This document shows positions 5,725 through 6,797 of a stretch of DNA of 6,797 nt, one piece after another. Under the pieces are notes generated by a model. It saw nothing but the letters and a program-made list of their open reading frames with translations, did no database searches and was not told the DNA's origin. The stretch covers positions 1-6,797 of the forward strand of contig CAVBBU010000095.1 in the NCBI GenBank assembly GCA_963593765.1, read 5' to 3'. The number at the start of each line of letters is the position of its first letter. The stretch's first letter is position 1. Origin of the DNA: CAVBBU01 sp963593765 (GTDB lineage Bacteria; Bacillota; Clostridia; Lachnospirales; Lachnospiraceae). Made by a program: the position numbers and the translations under genes.

Positions 5725-6797
5725 ATGGCATTATTTGAATCATATGAAAGACGTATAGACAACATTAACAAGGTACTTAAAAGCTATGGTATATCTTCCA
5801 TCCAAGAGGCAGAGAAGATAACTAAGGATGCAGGACTTGATGTATATAATCAGGTTAAGAAGATTCAGCCTATATGCTTTGAGAATGCTTGCTGGGCATA
5901 TACAGTAGGTGCAGCTATAGCTATAAAGAAGGGTGCACTTAAGGCATCAGAGGCAGCAGCAGCTATAGGAGAGGGACTACAGGCATTTTGTATTCCTGGA
6001 TCTGTTGCAGATACACGTAAGGTAGGACTTGGACATGGTAACCTAGGCAAGATGCTTCTTGAGGAGCAGACAGAGTGCTTCTGCTTCCTAGCTGGACATG
6101 AATCATTTGCAGCTGCTGAGGGTGCTATAGGTATAGCAGAGAAGGCTAACAAGGTTCGTAAAAAGCCACTTAGAGTTATACTTAATGGACTAGGCAAGGA
6201 TGCAGCACAGATTATATCAAGAATAAATGGATTTACATTTGTAGAAACAAAGTATGATCCATATAAGAATGAGGTAAAAGAGGTTTCACGTAAGGCATAT
6301 TCTAAGGGACTTCGCTCTAAGGTTAATTGCTACGGAGCAAACTCAGTTCCAGAGGGTGTTGCAATAATGTGGAAGGAAAATGTAGACGTATCTATAACAG
6401 GTAACTCTACAAATCCAACAAGATTCCAGCATCCGGTAGCAGGTACATATAAGAAGGAGAGACTTGAGGCCGGTAAGAAGTACTTCTCAGTTGCATCTGG
6501 TGGTGGTACAGGACGTACACTTCACCCAGACAATATGGCTGCAGGTCCTGCATCTTATGGTATGACAGATACTCTTGGCCGTATGCACAGTGATGCACAG
6601 TTTGCCGGTTCTTCATCTGTTCCTGCTCATGTTGAGATGATGGGACTTATAGGAATGGGTAACAACCCTATGGTTGGTGCTACAGTTGCAGTTGCAGTTA
6701 GCATAGAGGAGGCAGCTAAGGCAGGCAATATAAAGAAGGTTAAGGCTGCTAAGAAGGCAGCTCCTGCAAAGAAGACTGCTGCAAAAAAGCCAGCAGC
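5725..6797 (+). CDS. GGGtGRT family protein, cut by the window end, with Lys/Ala/Pro-rich tail
   Basis: The frame is open from the ATG at 5725 to the last base, giving 357 complete codons with no stop. The family signature GGGTGRT is at residues 259-265, followed by LHPDNMAAGPASYGMTDTLG and a Gly/Met-rich stretch (MMGLIGMGNNPMVGAT), all typical of the GGGtGRT (DUF4445-unrelated, PF14057-type) proteins. Cysteines at 51, 56, 89, 118, 120 and 202 (including CFC at 118-120) could bind a metal or cluster received from the scaffold encoded just upstream; this is inferred. The family domain appears complete near residue 332. After AGN comes a low-complexity tail of Lys, Ala and Pro (for example AAKKAAPAKKTAAKKPA) that continues past the window. 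Its end and full length are unknown. No signal peptide or membrane segment is seen, so it should be cytosolic. The biochemical function of the family is not known to me. Confidence 0.85.
   Translation, partial: MALFESYERRIDNINKVLKSYGISSIQEAEKITKDAGLDVYNQVKKIQPICFENACWAYTVGAAIAIKKGALKASEAAAAIGEGLQAFCIPGSVADTRKVGLGHGNLGKMLLEEQTECFCFLAGHESFAAAEGAIGIAEKANKVRKKPLRVILNGLGKDAAQIISRINGFTFVETKYDPYKNEVKEVSRKAYSKGLRSKVNCYGANSVPEGVAIMWKENVDVSITGNSTNPTRFQHPVAGTYKKERLEAGKKYFSVASGGGTGRTLHPDNMAAGPASYGMTDTLGRMHSDAQFAGSSSVPAHVEMMGLIGMGNNPMVGATVAVAVSIEEAAKAGNIKKVKAAKKAAPAKKTAAKKPA
6730..6797 (+). other. Low-complexity Lys/Ala/Pro-rich C-terminal extension
   Basis: From about residue 336 the GGGtGRT protein consists almost only of Lys, Ala, Pro and Thr in an irregular AAKK/PAKK pattern, resembling histone H1-type tails and the nucleic-acid-binding tails found on some bacterial proteins. 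The underlying DNA is rich in AAG, AAA, GCT and GCA codons and might change length by slippage. It is incomplete at the window end. Confidence 0.8.

Noticed and set aside
5400..5771. 123-codon open frame on the - strand over the end of the scaffold gene
   Set aside because: It is antisense to a well-supported gene, spans the operon junction, has a serine/leucine-rich composition typical of shadow frames and resembles no family.
5865..6197. 110-codon open frame on the - strand inside the GGGtGRT gene
   Set aside because: It is the antisense shadow of an alanine/glycine-rich coding stretch, and no convincing ribosome-binding site or family match is seen.

Overview
The window holds six protein-coding genes, all on the + strand, in three transcription units. 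It suggests a low-G+C anaerobic Bacillota of the class Clostridia. The reasons are strong Shine-Dalgarno sites, heavy use of ATA, AGA and AGG codons, and gene families typical of Clostridia (a GlpA-like oxidase with a BFD domain next to a DUF1667 protein, and an Fe-S scaffold paired with a GGGtGRT protein). I cannot name a genus from the sequence alone.

Region 1 (1-3175) is a tight three-gene redox operon: a GlpA/LhgO-type FAD oxidoreductase with a C-terminal BFD-like [2Fe-2S] domain, a two-dinucleotide-domain FAD/NAD(P) oxidoreductase, and a small DUF1667 cysteine protein. The order matches anaerobic glycerol-3-phosphate dehydrogenase-type modules. The likely job is oxidation of glycerol-3-phosphate or a similar hydroxy substrate, with electrons passed through Fe-S and flavin centres, but the substrate is inferred. 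The DUF1667 gene carries an in-frame 54-bp tandem duplication that repeats one cysteine motif. A hairpin with a short T-run closes the operon.

Region 2 (3176-4936) is a single, visibly more A+T-rich gene for a polytopic membrane protein that resembles GT-C-type glycosyltransferases, behind its own extended -10 promoter. A 50-bp tandem duplication spans its stop codon. Each unit contains a strong ribosome-binding site and an ATG overlapping the stop region, which may be the remains of a translationally coupled gene that has been lost.

Region 3 (4937-6797) is a two-gene operon: an IscU/NifU-like scaffold protein with altered cysteine spacing, and a GGGtGRT-family protein that runs off the window. 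The second protein ends in a Lys/Ala/Pro-rich tail resembling histone H1 tails, appended after what looks like a complete domain. This pair has no established function as far as I know and is the best candidate here for an undescribed system. The two intergenic stretches (3130-3238 and 4847-5006) are both under 300 bases and hold the sites listed.
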